Below, piece by piece: positions 48,536 to 57,435 of a stretch of 64,000 bases of DNA. The position numbers and the translations under genes were made by a program. Within the stretch, counting starts at the first letter, position 1, and each line of letters opens with the position of its first letter. The notes beneath the pieces were generated by a model that was not told where the DNA came from, did not search any database, and saw only the letters and a program-made list of their open reading frames with translations. Source of the stretch: CALMEH01 sp964548225. Its GTDB lineage: Bacteria > Acidobacteriota > Blastocatellia > Pyrinomonadales > Pyrinomonadaceae. Location of the stretch: assembly GCA_964548225.1 (NCBI GenBank), contig CAZJQP010000014.1, positions 8,159-72,158 on the forward strand. The letters are read 5' to 3'.

Positions 48536-50500
48536 TTATTTTCCTTCAAAATACGGGCGCGATTGAACAACGTAAATTTGCCCGTTCATAATTCCCCATT
48601 CAATATCTTGCTCGGCTTTGTTGCCGAAAATCCGTCGAATATTGATTGCGATTTTCGCCAAATTACGCGATTGCAAATCGGTTAAAATTCGCTTCGTCGT
48701 CGGGTTAGCACATTTGTCGGGCGTTTCCTTCAAATCGCCTTTTTCGTCAAATTTTAGCGAATTCGTCAAATCCGAAAGCGTCAATAAAATCACGGAATTC
48801 GATTTGGGATTAAAAAGAATCTGTTCGGGAATGCCGTTATTCTTAACTATATTTGAATTATGCCCGCAAACTGCGCTGATATAAACCGCATTTTTGTTTT
48901 CAGCATCAAACGGATCTTTTGAAATCATTACGCCACCGCGATCCATATCTACTCCGACTTGAATTAATGCTGACATATAAACGCTGTCCTGCTCGACATA
49001 ATTTCGGACACGCGCTTCATAAGCCTCAAATCTCCAAAGCGAAGCCCAAACTTTTTTGACGGCTTCGATGAGCGTTTCGTCCGTTTTCACATTTGGAACG
49101 CTCGAATAAAGCCCTGCGCCCGAAAAATTCGGCAAATCTTCGGCGTTTGAAGAACTTCGCACAAAAACAGGTTTTGCGCCAAGTTGAGTTTTCCATTTTT
49201 GAAGAATTTCGGCTTTCAAGGCTTCGTCAAACTTACCTTTCTGAATTGCAGTGCGAAATTCTTCTAATTTCTGACGGCGAACTCGCGGATTGTGAACAAA
49301 ATCATTATCATAGTTCAATTCTTCGATGACCTTATCCAAACCGTTTTCCTTCATAAATTTGTCATACCAATAAAACGGCACGGAAAAACCGTCAGGCACA
49401 ACAAAACCGGGCAGTTTCGCAAAAAGCATTTCGCCTAAATTTGCAGCTTTTGCGCCGAATGAAATGCTGTCTTTTTTCCGCATTTGACGCAAAGGCGTGA
49501 GTTTTTTCGTGTCCAAATTTACGGGCGCATTTCGTGGCGACTGACATTTATCGGGATTTTCCTTGCAGAAGTTGTCAATAACTTCAGGTTTTTCAATGCG
49601 CTTAATTTTGTAATCGGTCAAGTTTGCATCAAGCTCAACCCACCAAGTATCAAACTCTTTGAAAAGTTTGTCCGCGTCTTTGATATAAACATTCGGAACA
49701 TTCCAACCACGCGCCAAAATATTGATATGCGAGAGCGGCGACGAAGGTTTTGTAACAATAATTCCGCGCACCGGCGGCAGGCTTTCGGGCAACTCTTTCA
49801 ATATGATTATTTCGTTATAACCGATTTCAACCGTGTCATCGAGTTTGTCAATAATATGAATTCGCCCGACAGTTTTGCCCGTGTTGAGGGCGAGATATGC
49901 TTGATTTTTGTTGAGTTCGTTTTGCGTTACGCGCTCAAATCCGAGATTTGCCGATTCATCTTCTTGGCGAATCGAATTCGGTTTATAGAAAACTTTCTGA
50001 AAAAACGATTTGTTGATAACTTCGTTGGCGGTTTTCAGATGCTCGGCGTTTGCCAAATCACCTTCCCAAAGTTCCCAAGTCCATTTTTCGACCGGTTTCT
50101 GCCACGCAATTGTGCCAACGATAAAACGTCTGTCCACCGCAAAATAAGCGGCTTTATAAATATCCGTGCCAATCGGCGCGAGTTTCGTAGCAAACAAAAA
50201 ATCTTTGTGATAACGAAATCTTTGCGAATTGACGTAATAAATTTTGTTTTTATCACGGCGGTCAATAACAAACATCGTGTGTGGCAAAGCATATGGCGTA
50301 TTCTGATGATAAGTCCGCGCAATTGAATCGAAATCGGTTTGCGATTTAATTTGCGTTAATGCATTCTTATTTGAGTCCGGTTTGGTTTTCAAACCTTCAT
50401 TTCCCTGTTTCGTTGCCGTCGGTTTACGCGACATTTGCCCGAAAATATTCGGCACGGCAAACATTAAAATCATCAAAAAAACACTAATTTTCTTCAACAT
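48536..50500 (-). CDS. exported PEP-synthase/PPDK-like protein with rearranged domains
   Basis: The 654-residue protein has a signal peptide (MLKKISVFLMILMFAVPNIFG). A region of unknown type (about 50-230) is followed by the swivelling phosphohistidine domain (VTKPSSPLSHINILARGWNVP, His258). After that comes the ATP-grasp nucleotide-binding domain of PEP synthase (SFGAKAANLGEML, KPVFVRSSSNAEDLPNFSGAG, MISKDPFD, and DIEWGIMNGQIYVVQSRPY at the end). Normal PEP synthases have ATP-grasp first, His domain second and a PEP barrel last; here the order is swapped and the barrel is absent. Since ATP is scarce in the periplasm, an exported member is puzzling. Confidence 0.85.
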   Translation of the reverse strand: MLKKISVFLMILMFAVPNIFGQMSRKPTATKQGNEGLKTKPDSNKNALTQIKSQTDFDSIARTYHQNTPYALPHTMFVIDRRDKNKIYYVNSQRFRYHKDFLFATKLAPIGTDIYKAAYFAVDRRFIVGTIAWQKPVEKWTWELWEGDLANAEHLKTANEVINKSFFQKVFYKPNSIRQEDESANLGFERVTQNELNKNQAYLALNTGKTVGRIHIIDKLDDTVEIGYNEIIILKELPESLPPVRGIIVTKPSSPLSHINILARGWNVPNVYIKDADKLFKEFDTWWVELDANLTDYKIKRIEKPEVIDNFCKENPDKCQSPRNAPVNLDTKKLTPLRQMRKKDSISFGAKAANLGEMLFAKLPGFVVPDGFSVPFYWYDKFMKENGLDKVIEELNYDNDFVHNPRVRRQKLEEFRTAIQKGKFDEALKAEILQKWKTQLGAKPVFVRSSSNAEDLPNFSGAGLYSSVPNVKTDETLIEAVKKVWASLWRFEAYEARVRNYVEQDSVYMSALIQVGVDMDRGGVMISKDPFDAENKNAVYISAVCGHNSNIVKNNGIPEQILFNPKSNSVILLTLSDLTNSLKFDEKGDLKETPDKCANPTTKRILTDLQSRNLAKIAINIRRIFGNKAEQDIEWGIMNGQIYVVQSRPYFEGK

Positions 50501-50594
50501 TATCTTTTCTCACTTGACTTCCGGTTATTGTAAAAATAATTATTTTCTTCATAATCCGAGAACTCATTTATCGTAAATATCTTACCGCAAAAAT

Positions 50595-51851
50595 TTATTT
50601 TTCTAAAATTTTTTCTATTGCATCGCACGCAATCTTTGTTCCGTGTTCCGTTTTAACGATTTCGGCGGCTTCGGCTGCATTTTTTTTGAATGATAAATCC
50701 GAAAGCAGTTCGTGCAAGAGTTTTGATGCAGTTTCTGCCGTATATTTTTCACGCGAAATTATTTTCGCCGTGCCGATTCTTTCGCACCGCGCCGCATTAT
50801 CAGGCTGGTCGTGCGAATAAGGCATAATTAAATGCGGAACTCCGGCGCGGAGAACTTGTCCGGTCGTTCCTACGCCGCCTTGATGCACAACACACGACGC
50901 ACGCGGAAAAACTTTTGAATACGGCGCGTAATCAAATGCAACTCTTTCCGCATCCAATTCTTTCGGCTTTTCGTTAAAAATTCCGTAAAGCAAAACTGCG
51001 CGGCGATTCAAAATCTTTGCCGCTTTTGCACTTTCTTCAAAAAAATCACGCGCATCCATCACAGCGGCAGAACCCAAAGTAAAAACAATCGGCGACTCAC
51101 CCGAGTCGAGAAATTTTTCCAAATCTTCGGGCATTGCACCTAAATCCTTCTGTCCATCGTAAAAGCAAAAACCTGTCTGCAAAGTTGATTTTGCCCAATC
51201 GGGTTGTGGTTTTCCCAAAATACGCGAAAACATTGCGAGATTGAGCAAATCGGATTTTCCCTCAAAAAGCGGATTGCGACCTTCGTTCAAATTAATTGAA
51301 CGGCGAAATTCGCGGTAAGGTTCAAACCACGAATCAATCCATTTCCTCACCAACCCAAACATTGCGCCGTGAAATGTTTTGCCGAGAAAACGAAAATGTT
51401 TAAGCCATTCGGCAGTCGGCGGCACAAACGGATCGTAAGCCGAAAGAAATGTGCCGGGCGCAAGCGTTGTTGTAATCCATTTCACACCCGTTTTTTCGGC
51501 AACCGAAGGCGCGACAAAAACGACTTCGCTTGAAATAAACGCATCTGCGCCCTGCACGGCTTCGCTCAAATCTTCATACATCGGACGCAAATTCGGCAAA
51601 ATAATCTCTCTCAGCAAAAGTTCCGAACCTTTTTTCGCATCCATCAATCTCCGCGCAAGTTCTCTGTTCTCAGGATTTACGTCAGGTCGAAGCAGACAAA
51701 ATTCAAAACCGAGCGCATCAATTTTTTCACGATAAACTTCCAACGAATTGATAACAACATCGTGTCCGCGTTTTCTGAGTTCTATTCCCAAAGCTAAAAA
51801 CGGATGCAAATCACCAAGCGAGCCAAAAGAAGATAAAACAATCCTTGCCAT
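50595..51851 (-). CDS. glycosyltransferase family 1 (UGT/MGT type)
   Basis: The 418-residue protein begins RIVLSSFGSLGDLHPFLALG, the N-terminal GT1 pattern of macrolide- or sterol-type glycosyltransferases. The donor-site region has FTLGSAAVMDARDFFEES, then VVHQGGVGTTGQVLRAGVPHLIMPYSHDQPDNA, matching the PSPG-like box with conserved His, Gly and Asp-Gln. It likely glycosylates a small lipid or secondary metabolite. It is followed by three small envelope genes on the same strand upstream. Confidence 0.9.
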   Translation of the reverse strand: MARIVLSSFGSLGDLHPFLALGIELRKRGHDVVINSLEVYREKIDALGFEFCLLRPDVNPENRELARRLMDAKKGSELLLREIILPNLRPMYEDLSEAVQGADAFISSEVVFVAPSVAEKTGVKWITTTLAPGTFLSAYDPFVPPTAEWLKHFRFLGKTFHGAMFGLVRKWIDSWFEPYREFRRSINLNEGRNPLFEGKSDLLNLAMFSRILGKPQPDWAKSTLQTGFCFYDGQKDLGAMPEDLEKFLDSGESPIVFTLGSAAVMDARDFFEESAKAAKILNRRAVLLYGIFNEKPKELDAERVAFDYAPYSKVFPRASCVVHQGGVGTTGQVLRAGVPHLIMPYSHDQPDNAARCERIGTAKIISREKYTAETASKLLHELLSDLSFKKNAAEAAEIVKTEHGTKIACDAIEKILEK

Positions 51852-51856
51852 AAAGT

Positions 51857-52075
51857 TTAACTCTGAGATTCCGTTTCCTCTTCCAGTTTTCTCGCTTTCT
51901 CGCTTTCTTGCCTTCTTTCTTCCACTCGTTTGCCGACTTCAAAACGAACATTCAGGAAAAAGCAGACCGCCCCCAAAACTGCCGCAACGAACACTGCTTC
52001 ATAATCTCCGCGCCACAAAAAAAATGCGGCGATTCCAATAAAAATCACCGCTAAAATCTGAAATAATTTCACCAT
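51857..52075 (-). CDS. small membrane protein
   Basis: From ATG 52075 the product has 72 residues: two hydrophobic segments (LFQILAVIFIGIAAFFLW and AVFVAAVLGAVCFFLNVRF) and a charged tail (KRVEERRQESEKARKLEEE). The ATG lies two bases after the DUF4349 stop, and a longer frame would overlap that gene. Function unknown. Confidence 0.65.
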   Translation of the reverse strand: MVKLFQILAVIFIGIAAFFLWRGDYEAVFVAAVLGAVCFFLNVRFEVGKRVEERRQESEKARKLEEETESQS

Positions 52076-52077
52076 TT

Positions 52078-53043
52078 TTATTCGGTTTTTAACTCCTCTT
52101 TTGCAATTTCGGTTACGGTTTTCTGTTTGCCGCGCTTTCTCCAAAAGTATCTTATAACCAGATAAATTGGCAAAACCACGAACAACAGAAACGGCAAAAT
52201 CGCAATTATAAATGTTACCAAACCCAGAATAAAACCGAGCGCGGCATCAAAACCTTTGCCGACGGATTGGCTGAGTTCGTAGAAAAAGCCTTTTGAATTT
52301 GCCGAAAAAGCCTGTGCGGTTTGCAGACGGATTTTGATGGTCGAAAGTGCTGTTTGACTTTCGAGAAAACGCTTTCTGCCTTCGATTTTTTCGATTTCGC
52401 CGCGAACTTCCGACAACTGCCTCTGCACATTCAAAGCGTCTTCCACCGATTTCGCCTGTTTCATTATTTCGAGAAACTGCTGTTCGAGCGATTTTTTCGC
52501 CTTCAGACGCGCTTCGACATCAATAAATTCTTCTGTAACATCGTCGCTTTTGATGGTTTCGACAATCACGCGGTTCGACGTTTTGCGAATTTCATCGAGC
52601 GTTTCATTAAATTTCGCGGCTGGAACACGAACGGTCATCGTTACAATATCGCGCGTCCCGACTCGAACATCGCTACTGCTTTGTTGCGATTCAACTACAA
52701 AACCGCCTTTGCTTTCGGCGATTTGCACGATTTTTTGCTGTGATTCTTCGGGCGAAGCCGCTTCTAAATTCAAATCGGCATTGCGAATAATTTTGCGTTC
52801 GACGACTGGTTGGTTTTGACTATTTTCAGCTTGGTTAAGCGGAATTTGTGTCGTTACTGATAAATCTTTATCATTACCACCGCCGCCACCGCCACGAGTG
52901 CCGGTGCTATTTGCAGTCGAAGCAGGCTTGTCGGTTTTTGCAAACTCGACATTTTTTGCCGAATTACTGCTCAAATCCGCACCGCCCGCACAAGCAGTTA
53001 AACCCACTAAAAATAAAACGACGACAAATCTTGCTTTTATCAT
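52078..53043 (-). CDS. DUF4349 lipoprotein
   Basis: Starting at ATG 53043 (AGGGAGGAAAATTTT upstream), the 321-residue product has a lipoprotein signal with lipobox LTAC. The DUF4349 domain follows: RKIIRNADLNLEAASPEES, then GGFVVESQQ, MTVRVPAAKFNETLDEIRK and the coiled region RLKAKKSLEQQFLEIMKQAKS. A membrane helix (FILGLVTFIIAILPFLLFVVLPIYLVI) and basic tail close it. The family is of unknown function and often lies with envelope genes. Confidence 0.9.
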   Translation of the reverse strand: MIKARFVVVLFLVGLTACAGGADLSSNSAKNVEFAKTDKPASTANSTGTRGGGGGGNDKDLSVTTQIPLNQAENSQNQPVVERKIIRNADLNLEAASPEESQQKIVQIAESKGGFVVESQQSSSDVRVGTRDIVTMTVRVPAAKFNETLDEIRKTSNRVIVETIKSDDVTEEFIDVEARLKAKKSLEQQFLEIMKQAKSVEDALNVQRQLSEVRGEIEKIEGRKRFLESQTALSTIKIRLQTAQAFSANSKGFFYELSQSVGKGFDAALGFILGLVTFIIAILPFLLFVVLPIYLVIRYFWRKRGKQKTVTEIAKEELKTE

Positions 53044-53074
53044 AAAATTTTCCTCCCTGTCAGAACGATGCAAA

Positions 53075-53701
53075 CTATCCCGCCTTGCGTGCTACTTCCT
53101 TAAAACTTTCACCCGCAAAAAACGCGCGGATTGCTTTGAAAATTCGCCGAATTGCCTGAAAGATTTTCTTTGCAAAGATAAAAAAGAAAATCGCAAAAAC
53201 GCCTAAAACAATCGCAATAATTATCGGCGCAAAGACCGCTAAAATCGAACCGACAAAGGCGATAACATCTTCAACCACAGACAAAACCCAATTTGAAACA
53301 GGTTCGGGCGAAAGATTCGCGCCCGCCCGCAAAGCCGCTTTTGTGCCGTGCGATGAAAGCGCAAAACCGCCGCCGAGAAGCGCGGCAATTGTATGCGCGG
53401 TAGAATCCATCTGATTCGTCGCGGCATAAGCCAAAATCGCTCCGGCGGGAACGCGAATAAACGTATGAACAACGTCCCAAACGCTGTCGACGTAAGGAAT
53501 TTTATCAGCAAAAAATTCGACCAAATACAAAAATCCGGCAACGCCGATAATCCACCAATTATCCAAAACATCCAAACCGCCCGGCAATTTTGTCAAATTA
53601 AACTTCTGCAAAAGTCCCAAAACCGTTACCGTTGCATAAAGATTTATGCCCGAAGTCCACGCCGAACCGAGTGCCAAAGTTAATGTCGAAAACCAGTCCA
53701 T
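53075..53701 (-). CDS. DUF4126 family membrane protein
   Basis: The 208-residue protein begins LALGSAWTSGINLYATVTVLGL, the DUF4126 pattern, followed by WWIIGVAGFLYLVEFFADKIPYVDSVWDVVHTFIR and SSHGTKAALRAGANLSPEPVSN in pieces. Six or so hydrophobic stretches are present, with a basic tail. Function unknown. It precedes the DUF4349 gene by 31 bases and is likely cotranscribed. Confidence 0.9.
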   Translation of the reverse strand: MDWFSTLTLALGSAWTSGINLYATVTVLGLLQKFNLTKLPGGLDVLDNWWIIGVAGFLYLVEFFADKIPYVDSVWDVVHTFIRVPAGAILAYAATNQMDSTAHTIAALLGGGFALSSHGTKAALRAGANLSPEPVSNWVLSVVEDVIAFVGSILAVFAPIIIAIVLGVFAIFFFIFAKKIFQAIRRIFKAIRAFFAGESFKEVARKAG

Positions 53702-53733
53702 AGTTTTAAGTTTGGGAAATAAAGTAAAGTTAT

Positions 53734-54429
53734 CTAAAAGATAACTTGATCATCTTTGATAAATTTAGTTACGTCAAAAATTGTTTTTGAAAAAGGAAAT
53801 GAGCTTTTCCCGTCCAACCCTTTCAATTCAAAATTGAAGATTAACTTTTGGCTATTTACATTAAGCAAATCTTCGCCATTTTCATTACGACGCGGAAAAT
53901 AGAAGACCACTTCACTATCTCTGTCAGACAAAATCGAAAATTCAACAAGTTCTCTTTTATCTCCTTTGTCATTGGAAAGATAAACGTATTTCTTTTTGTC
54001 CATTACATAGTTTTTGTTGTCCATTGCAAGATAACGATAAAAGACCGAAACGACATAATAATCCTTACAAGCCGGACAATTTAGCAATGCAGCATTTTTT
54101 GTATCAAATTTCTTCTTGTCATCTTCACTCATCTTGTCATATTTCGCATCAAGTTGACGTTGACGTAAAAGTGCTTGACGAATCGGTAATGCAGAACGAA
54201 GAACCATACGAGCCGAAGTCGTCGGCGAAATTACAGTTCCTAATTGTGGAGAGGTATTTAGGACTTCCTGATAATTTACGGTTTTAACCCAAGGAGAATC
54301 ACTCAAAATTTCTTTTACATTATCCTTTGTCCAGCTTTGGTAAGGTTTTTTCTCCCAGTCTTTCTGTGAAAAAACAAAATTAACCGCCAAAACATACAAA
54401 AGAATCAAAAAAACTGACTTTAATTTCAT
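53734..54429 (-). CDS. secreted protein of unknown function (acidobacterial GWxTD-like context)
   Basis: From ATG 54429 the product has 231 residues with a signal peptide (KLKSVFLILLYVLAVNFVFS). The sequence KPYQSWTKDNVKEILSDSPWVKTVNY, a helical middle (RQALLRQRQLDAKYDKMSED), a CPAC motif (LNCPACKDYY) and a beta-rich end do not match a family I can name. Similar proteins with SPW-K start regions are common in acidobacteria, to my recollection. It is 33 bases ahead of the DUF4126 gene. Confidence 0.6.
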   Translation of the reverse strand: MKLKSVFLILLYVLAVNFVFSQKDWEKKPYQSWTKDNVKEILSDSPWVKTVNYQEVLNTSPQLGTVISPTTSARMVLRSALPIRQALLRQRQLDAKYDKMSEDDKKKFDTKNAALLNCPACKDYYVVSVFYRYLAMDNKNYVMDKKKYVYLSNDKGDKRELVEFSILSDRDSEVVFYFPRRNENGEDLLNVNSQKLIFNFELKGLDGKSSFPFSKTIFDVTKFIKDDQVIF

Positions 54430-54515
54430 AAATGCTCCTAACATAAAGTGTTTCAGCCAATAAATACAACTTTATTGTTTCTTCGTCAAGGAATTATGCA
54501 ACAAATTACTTCATT

Positions 54516-55856
54516 TTATCCTTCCTCATCGCTTTCATCCTTTTTAAATCCAAACTTTTCCAAACGATATTGCAAAGTTCTAAACGTCAAACCGAGCAAT
54601 TTCGCGGATTTCGTGATGTTATTGTCGGTTCTGTCCATTGCTTGCATAATTAAACTGCGTTCGACATCTTCAAAGTTTATGCCTTCGGCGGGAAGTTTGA
54701 AAAGGTCTGCGGAATTTGCGGGAGCGTTTTCGCGCACCATTTCGGGCGGCAAATCTTCGAGCGTAATGACGTTGTTTTCGCAGAGCAAAATGGCTCGTTC
54801 GATGGCTGATTCTAATTGCCGCACGTTGCCCGGATAGCTGTAATTTTCGAGTAGTTTTCGCGCCGAATTTTCTATCGTAACTTTGAAATTCGTGCCGCGA
54901 GTGTGTTTTTCGAGAAAATAATTCATCAAAATCGGAATGTCCGTCCGACGCTCACGAAGCGCGGGCAATTCGATTGAAAGCACGTTCAGACGATAATACA
55001 AATCTTCGCGGAAACGTCCGTCTTGCGACATTTTTAGCAAATCGCGGTTCGTTGCGGCAACGACGCGGACATCAACATTGATTTCCCGCGTTCCGCCGAC
55101 ACGACGGATTTGCTTTTCCTGCAAAGCACGAAGGATTTTCGCTTGCAGAGAAATGTCTAATTCACCGATTTCGTCTAAAAACAAAGTTCCGCCGTCGGCG
55201 ACTTCAAACAAACCTTTCTTTTCGCCGATTGCGCCCGTGAATGAACCTTTTTCGTGTCCGAACAATTCGCTTTCGAGAAGATTTTCGTTAATCGCAGCGC
55301 AATTTACGGCTTGGAAAACTTCGCTCGCCCGCAAAGAATTGTTGTGAATCGCCCGCGCAATCAATTCTTTTCCCGTGCCGGATTCGCCGCGAATCAAAAC
55401 GGTTGAATTAGATTTCGCCACCTTGACGATTAACTTTTTCACCTTGTCCATTTCGGGCGATTGAGAAACGATTTCCGCGTCCAAATTGGTCAATTTGTTT
55501 AACGCCCGCGAAATTGTGTCCAATAATTTCTCGCGGTCGTAAGGCTTTTGCAAATAATCAAACGCCCCAAGCCGCAACGCATCAACCGCCGAATCAACCG
55601 TGCCGTGCGCCGTCAAAAGCAAAACGATGATTGATTTATCGAAATCGGTTAATTCCTTCAACAATTCAAGCCCGCTCATTCCGGTCATTTTCAAATCCGT
55701 GAGAACAAGGTCAAAATGCCTGTCCGCAACAAATTTCATCGCCGCCTCGCCGCTCGAAGCCGTCGTAACGTCGTAACCTTCGCCCGACAAAATCATCTCC
55801 AAAATCTCGCGCTGAGATTTCTCGTCGTCAACTACTAAAATTGATTTTCTAGCCAT
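54516..55856 (-). CDS. sigma-54-dependent response regulator (NtrC family)
   Basis: The 446-residue protein starts at ATG 55856. Receiver domain at 1-115 (KSILVVDDEKSQREILEMIL, phosphorylation Asp in DLVLTDLKMTGMSG). The AAA+ domain has Walker A GESGTGKE, the sigma-54 contact loop GSFTGA (a variant of GAFTGA), Walker B GGTLFLDEIGE and RALQEKQIRRVG. The C-terminal Fis-type helix-turn-helix is NNITKSAKLLGLTFRTLQYRL. It activates promoters of the -24/-12 type. The nearest sensor is the histidine kinase at 57436-58941, two genes upstream. Confidence 0.96.
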   Translation of the reverse strand: MARKSILVVDDEKSQREILEMILSGEGYDVTTASSGEAAMKFVADRHFDLVLTDLKMTGMSGLELLKELTDFDKSIIVLLLTAHGTVDSAVDALRLGAFDYLQKPYDREKLLDTISRALNKLTNLDAEIVSQSPEMDKVKKLIVKVAKSNSTVLIRGESGTGKELIARAIHNNSLRASEVFQAVNCAAINENLLESELFGHEKGSFTGAIGEKKGLFEVADGGTLFLDEIGELDISLQAKILRALQEKQIRRVGGTREINVDVRVVAATNRDLLKMSQDGRFREDLYYRLNVLSIELPALRERRTDIPILMNYFLEKHTRGTNFKVTIENSARKLLENYSYPGNVRQLESAIERAILLCENNVITLEDLPPEMVRENAPANSADLFKLPAEGINFEDVERSLIMQAMDRTDNNITKSAKLLGLTFRTLQYRLEKFGFKKDESDEEG

Positions 55857-55860
55857 TTTT

Positions 55861-56535
55861 TTAGGATAATTCTTCAATCAAATCTTCAACCAATCCGAAC
55901 TTTGATGCTTCCAGATTCTTTTCCAAGATTTTTTTCAAAGGATTTAGATTTACTTCGTAATTTAACATCAAAACTTCGATGTCGTTTTTGTATCGTAGAG
56001 ATTTAGTGAGCAAAAATTTGTCGTTAAAAAGTTGTCCGTTCCAACGCAAATCCGTCCAAGCGTAGAGCTTCATCAAAATCAAACCTTCGACCGTTGCAAT
56101 ATAAAACGCGCCTTCCCGATAGTTTCTTTCCTGCGAAAAGGCTTTTTTGACGTAATTGAAAATCGCGTTTTCGGTAAATAAAAAATCAACCTTTAAACCG
56201 TCAAAAGTTTCACAATTTGCAAAATTTTCATCTGCTTCGACAACTTTCAACGAAGACGAAATCTTGCGAAAATCGCTTTTTGAGATTATCAAATCCAAAT
56301 CCTGCGTATTACGGTCTTGCATATACGAAAGCAAAGCAATTCCGCCGACAATAACAATATCAATCTCGTTTTCCGCCAAAAGTTTTAGAAATTTATCTAC
56401 GCTTTGCGGCAAATTATCAGCATTCATTTTGTAATCGCTCATCCAATTTTGAATATTAAACGCATTGGCGGCATAGATTATCCCTTTTATGGAAACCTTC
56501 TCGTTCTTTTTGCGCTTGCCAATTACCGTGTTCAT
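55861..56535 (-). CDS. nucleotidyltransferase-like protein
   Basis: The 224-residue protein has the polymerase-beta-fold core IVIVGGIALLSYMQDRNTQDLDLIIS (G-G, then D-x-D), followed by an Asp on a later strand (LKVDFLF) and a helical C-terminus. It resembles AbiEii or DUF6036-type nucleotidyltransferases. No antitoxin-like partner is seen, so a toxin-antitoxin role is not supported. The start at 56535 is uncertain; ATG 56442 would remove 31 residues. It lies four bases before the response regulator. Confidence 0.75.
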   Translation of the reverse strand: MNTVIGKRKKNEKVSIKGIIYAANAFNIQNWMSDYKMNADNLPQSVDKFLKLLAENEIDIVIVGGIALLSYMQDRNTQDLDLIISKSDFRKISSSLKVVEADENFANCETFDGLKVDFLFTENAIFNYVKKAFSQERNYREGAFYIATVEGLILMKLYAWTDLRWNGQLFNDKFLLTKSLRYKNDIEVLMLNYEVNLNPLKKILEKNLEASKFGLVEDLIEELS

Positions 56536-56563
56536 AATCTTTAATTATTTTATCAAATAAAAT

Positions 56564-57169
56564 TTATTGCTGTTTAGCCGCAAGAGAATTGTAATATTTT
56601 ATGAATTCAGCAGTTACATCAACAATATTTTTGTCAATAGGAATAAAGGAAAAAAATCCTGTGGGCAGTTTGGATAAATCTATAATCTTTTCATAATCTT
56701 TTTCTTTAGCAAATTGTTTCATTGCTTCTTGAATTTTATTTTTTATCGGATTGATGACTTGCGATTCTCGCTTTACAAAAAGAGTTCTTGCAGTTTCCTG
56801 TAGTTTTTTAATTTGACCTTCTAAACTTTGCAACTCTTTGATTTTTTTCCGAATTTCAGAATAATCAAAACATATGCCTGTTGAATTTTTTGACAGGTTA
56901 TCTAGTTTTTCAATTTCCTCTATCAATTCTAAATATCTTCTGACTAGTGAATTTATTTCATCTGTTTGAGGTTTAAATTCATCAGATAATTTGGCATAAG
57001 CATCAACTAACTCTTTGATTCCTTTTTCTTTATCTTCAAAAGTTTCTGAGGTAACAAAAGCGACTTTATTCGACACAGCAGATTGTTCTTTTTCAGTCTG
57101 AGCAATCGCCGAAACCGTAAAAGCTAAAATAAGAACTAACCCGGATCCGAATGTTTGAAAGATTTTCAT
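56564..57169 (-). CDS. OmpH/Skp-like periplasmic chaperone
   Basis: The 201-residue protein has a signal peptide (KIFQTFGSGLVLILAFTVSAIAQ). It continues KVAFVTSETFEDKEKGIKEL, the usual strand of OmpH proteins, and then long charged helices predicted to form the coiled-coil tentacles of Skp (about 60-140). The end RITDVTAEF-like segment (KNIVDVTAEFIKYYNSL) fits. It would hold unfolded outer membrane proteins. Its ATG overlaps (ATGA) the end of the minus-strand ORF of the 21-bp array. Confidence 0.75.
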   Translation of the reverse strand: MKIFQTFGSGLVLILAFTVSAIAQTEKEQSAVSNKVAFVTSETFEDKEKGIKELVDAYAKLSDEFKPQTDEINSLVRRYLELIEEIEKLDNLSKNSTGICFDYSEIRKKIKELQSLEGQIKKLQETARTLFVKRESQVINPIKNKIQEAMKQFAKEKDYEKIIDLSKLPTGFFSFIPIDKNIVDVTAEFIKYYNSLAAKQQ

Positions 57170-57213
57170 ATTGTTTGATTTTTACACCTCAATTCTTTGA
57201 TGCACGATTCAAA

Positions 57214-57425
57214 TGTTTTGCTGTAATAGTCCAATGATGACCTGTCGAGTGCCAATGATGACCTGTCAAACTCCAATGATGTCTTGTCGAGTATCAATGA
57301 TGTCTTGTCGAGTGCCATTGATGTCTTGTCGAGTGCCATTGATGTCTTGTCGAGTGCCATTGATGTCTTGTCGAGTGCCATTGATGACCTGTCGAGTTCC
57401 ATTGATGATCTGTCAAGTTTCGTTG
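57214..57425. repeat. 21-bp tandem repeat array 3 (about 9-10 units)
   Basis: Units of GATGTCTTGTCGAGTGCCAT(T) or GATGACCTGTCGAGTGCCAA repeat with a 21-bp period. The unit differs from arrays 1 and 2. On the minus strand a 78-codon frame (57166-57402) reads as a heptapeptide repeat (MALDKTS) and ends in an ATGA overlap with the OmpH-like gene. The plus frame (from 57284) reads IDVLSSA. It lies directly after the histidine kinase stop. Confidence 0.85.
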
Positions 57426-57435
57426 ATTTATCGTT

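Noticed and set aside
55861..56535. Toxin-antitoxin or abortive infection module around the nucleotidyltransferase
   Set aside because: Neighbours are a response regulator and an OmpH-like gene; no AbiEi or MNT/HEPN-like partner is present.
1818..57425. CRISPR arrays
   Set aside because: The arrays are direct tandem units without spacers and no cas gene is present.
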